Source of the DNA: Candidatus Desulfopertinax cowenii
GTDB taxonomy: Bacteria > Bacillota > Desulfotomaculia > Desulfotomaculales > Desulforudaceae
Reading direction: 5' to 3'
Length of the DNA stretch: 64,000 nt
Assembly (NCBI GenBank): GCA_001899445.1
Contig: MPOA01000006.1
Location: forward strand, 186,001-250,000
The notes under the pieces are model-generated. The model ran no database searches. It had not been told where the DNA came from and worked only from the letters and a program-made list of their open reading frames with translations. Shown here piece by piece: positions 62,721 to 64,000 of the stretch; within the stretch, counting starts at the first letter, position 1, and every line of letters starts with the position of its first letter. The position numbers and the translations under genes were made by a program.

Positions 62721-63662
62721 TTAGTATACCTGTTGGCCCATGAGGGCGTCAATTTTTCTATTGAATCGGGTCAGGGATTCTGGGTGCCGAAATACGAAGA
62801 TGGAACCGCCCGCCAGGGCCAGCGTGACGGCTGTCATCGCTTCCCAGAGCACTGCCCGCCGGGTCTGGTCCCCCCACTCTGGAACATCCTCGGCCTGGGC
62901 CTCCTTGATCTTCCAGGACTCCTCGCCCACTAGGCAGATCACCGGCTGAGCCAGCATCCGGTCGCCGGTCAGCGCCCCGAGCCGTTTTCGTTCGATGATC
63001 GAGTACGCGTATTCGATCCCGTAACCCAGCGGTCCAATGGACGGGTCCATGGCGATCCGTTCAGGCGGCAGGTTCATCTCGGTAATCAGGATGTTCAACT
63101 GTTTCGCCAGGTTGATGTCCAAGGGCGAAGTAGCCACCACGCTATGCCCGTAAGCCAGGCAGCCGGCCACCACGGCCTTGTAGTTATCCATCGTGGCCTG
63201 GCCAAGCAGACAGTTTTGCCCTTCCAGGGCCTCGGCCACCACCGGGAGGATCCGGGCATCCTTTTCCTCCACGCCGCAGCCCAGCACGATCAGGGGCACG
63301 CTCACCGCCCCGGCCACCGCGCGGGCGGTGGCGGCCACCGCCTCGGCCCCGGCATCCCCGCTTTCCGGGTGGGCGCCGGCCAGCCGGAGGGCCACCAGGT
63401 CGGCACCAACTTCCACACACCGGCACGCCCAGGCCACGGGGTCACCCAGCACCTCGGCAAACGGCGCCCGCAGTACCTCCGGCCAGTCGGACGGTTCCAC
63501 GTCCTGCACTTCCAGTGCGGTTACCGGCCGTGCCGTCTTCCCCTCGAAGTGCATGAACGGCAGGGACGTATCACCCCCCACCCGAACGGTGTGGGGTTCG
63601 CGGCCCAGCATCATTTCGTATACCTTGCCCTTCCATCTTTCCCGTACGATTTCCACGGACAT
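62721..63662 (-). CDS. acsD: Corrinoid/iron-sulfur protein small subunit (acetyl-CoA synthase delta)
   Basis: A 313-residue TIM-barrel protein of the CdhD/AcsD family: VRVGGDTSLPFMHFEG at the start, VALRLAGAHPES, NYKAVVAGCLAYGHSVVA, INLAKQLNILITEMNL, MDPSIGPLGYGIEYAYSIIER. With AcsC it carries the methyl group on cobalt to acetyl-CoA synthase. The AcsC and AcsB genes are probably beyond the window edge. Confidence 0.95.
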   Translation of the reverse strand: MSVEIVRERWKGKVYEMMLGREPHTVRVGGDTSLPFMHFEGKTARPVTALEVQDVEPSDWPEVLRAPFAEVLGDPVAWACRCVEVGADLVALRLAGAHPESGDAGAEAVAATARAVAGAVSVPLIVLGCGVEEKDARILPVVAEALEGQNCLLGQATMDNYKAVVAGCLAYGHSVVATSPLDINLAKQLNILITEMNLPPERIAMDPSIGPLGYGIEYAYSIIERKRLGALTGDRMLAQPVICLVGEESWKIKEAQAEDVPEWGDQTRRAVLWEAMTAVTLALAGGSIFVFRHPESLTRFNRKIDALMGQQVY

Positions 63663-63678
63663 GCAGCATTTCTCCCCG

Positions 63679-64000
63679 TTACTCCGTTTTCCCGGACGCC
63701 GGCGCTGTTCCCGTGGCGCCTTTTACTCCCAAAACGGTCCGCTTAATAATCTCCCGCACGGCGGCGACCACCGGTGAGTCGTCCGGCAACTGCACCAGCG
63801 GCCTGCCCCGCAGGTCCCAGGACTCCACCGCCGGATCGTAAGGCAGCCAGCCGGCGACCTCCAAACCGGTCTCCCCGATTTCCGCTTCCAGTGCCCCAAG
63901 CGCCCCGTCCCGCACCCGGTTGACCACCAGGTAGGACCGCCCAATGCCCAAGTCAAGCCGTTCCGTCAGCCCGTGAATCCGGCCCGCCGAACGGACGCCG
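63679..64000 (-). CDS. CooC/AcsF-type nickel-insertion ATPase, C-terminal part (cut by window edge)
   Basis: The last 107 codons are present, in frame to the window end. SAGRIHGLTERLDLGIGRSY followed by LVVNRVRDG and GWLPYDPAVESWDLRGRPL matches the C-terminal half of CooC/AcsF ATPases, which help load nickel into CO dehydrogenase/acetyl-CoA synthase. The P-loop would lie outside the window. It ends 16 nt before acsD. Confidence 0.85.
   Translation of the reverse strand, partial: GVRSAGRIHGLTERLDLGIGRSYLVVNRVRDGALGALEAEIGETGLEVAGWLPYDPAVESWDLRGRPLVQLPDDSPVVAAVREIIKRTVLGVKGATGTAPASGKTE

Noticed and set aside
1-64000. CRISPR arrays, tRNA or rRNA genes, insertion sequences, prophage
   Set aside because: No regularly spaced repeats, no tRNA cloverleaf with CCA-type end, no transposase or integrase, and no structural phage genes were seen. 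The DnaD/DnaI pair can belong to phages, but here no phage genes accompany it.

Overview
The window (about 60% G+C) comes from an anaerobic, spore-forming, acetogenic or sulfate-reducing type member of the Firmicutes/Clostridia, closest in style to the Peptococcaceae (Desulforudis, Desulfotomaculum, Pelotomaculum). The reasons are spore genes (dpaA, ylmC, spoIVA, a SleB-type lytic enzyme), Firmicutes-typical gene order, and a Wood-Ljungdahl carbon-fixation cluster with heterodisulfide-reductase-like electron carriers. The genus is an inference from content and order; no database was searched. Nearly all genes lie on the minus strand.

Region 1 (1-17.6 kb, minus) is the classical Firmicutes information-processing block, read from high to low coordinates: rimP-nusA-ylxR-ylxQ-infB-rbfA-nrnA-truB-ribF-(two small unknown genes)-rpsO-pnp-polysaccharide deacetylase-M16 peptidase-dut-membrane protein-ylmC-Clp-fold protease-ylzJ-like-dapB-dpaA. 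Region 2 (17.7-28.0 kb, minus) carries thioredoxin, a zinc-ribbon protein, a class B penicillin-binding protein, and the alaS-ireB-(aldo/keto reductase)-ruvX-DUF1292-(VanW)-mltG group. Region 3 (28.1-30.8 kb, plus) is a SAM-I riboswitch driving a direct homocysteine synthesis operon (DUF39, NIL-ferredoxin, COG2122). Region 4 (30.8-42.3 kb, minus) holds nifS, 6S RNA, aspS, hisS, a metallo-beta-lactamase-fold hydrolase, dtd, relA and recJ.

Region 5 (42.40-42.85 kb, plus) contains no protein gene. It encodes a large, highly structured RNA closed by a 17-bp helix, with two GNRA-capped hairpins and a strong terminator. It may be an OLE-like RNA. It is convergent with spoIVA and is the most interesting item in the window.

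Region 6 (42.9-55.6 kb, mostly minus) is mixed: spoIVA, an ADP-forming acyl-CoA synthetase with a DRTGG-domain partner, a spore-cortex-lytic type hydrolase with a duplicated start region, a DnaD/DnaI-like primosome pair, PHP phosphatase, isochorismatase, a broken ABC ATPase gene, DUF503, DUF456, a dehydratase activase, a methyltransferase and a TtcA-family enzyme. Region 7 (55.8-64 kb) has gap on plus, then on minus a Wood-Ljungdahl cluster cooC/acsF-acsD-acsE-hdrA(fused double)-mvhD-metV-metF. It makes and transfers the methyl group for acetyl-CoA synthase and links methylene-THF reduction to an HdrA/MvhD electron-transfer module.
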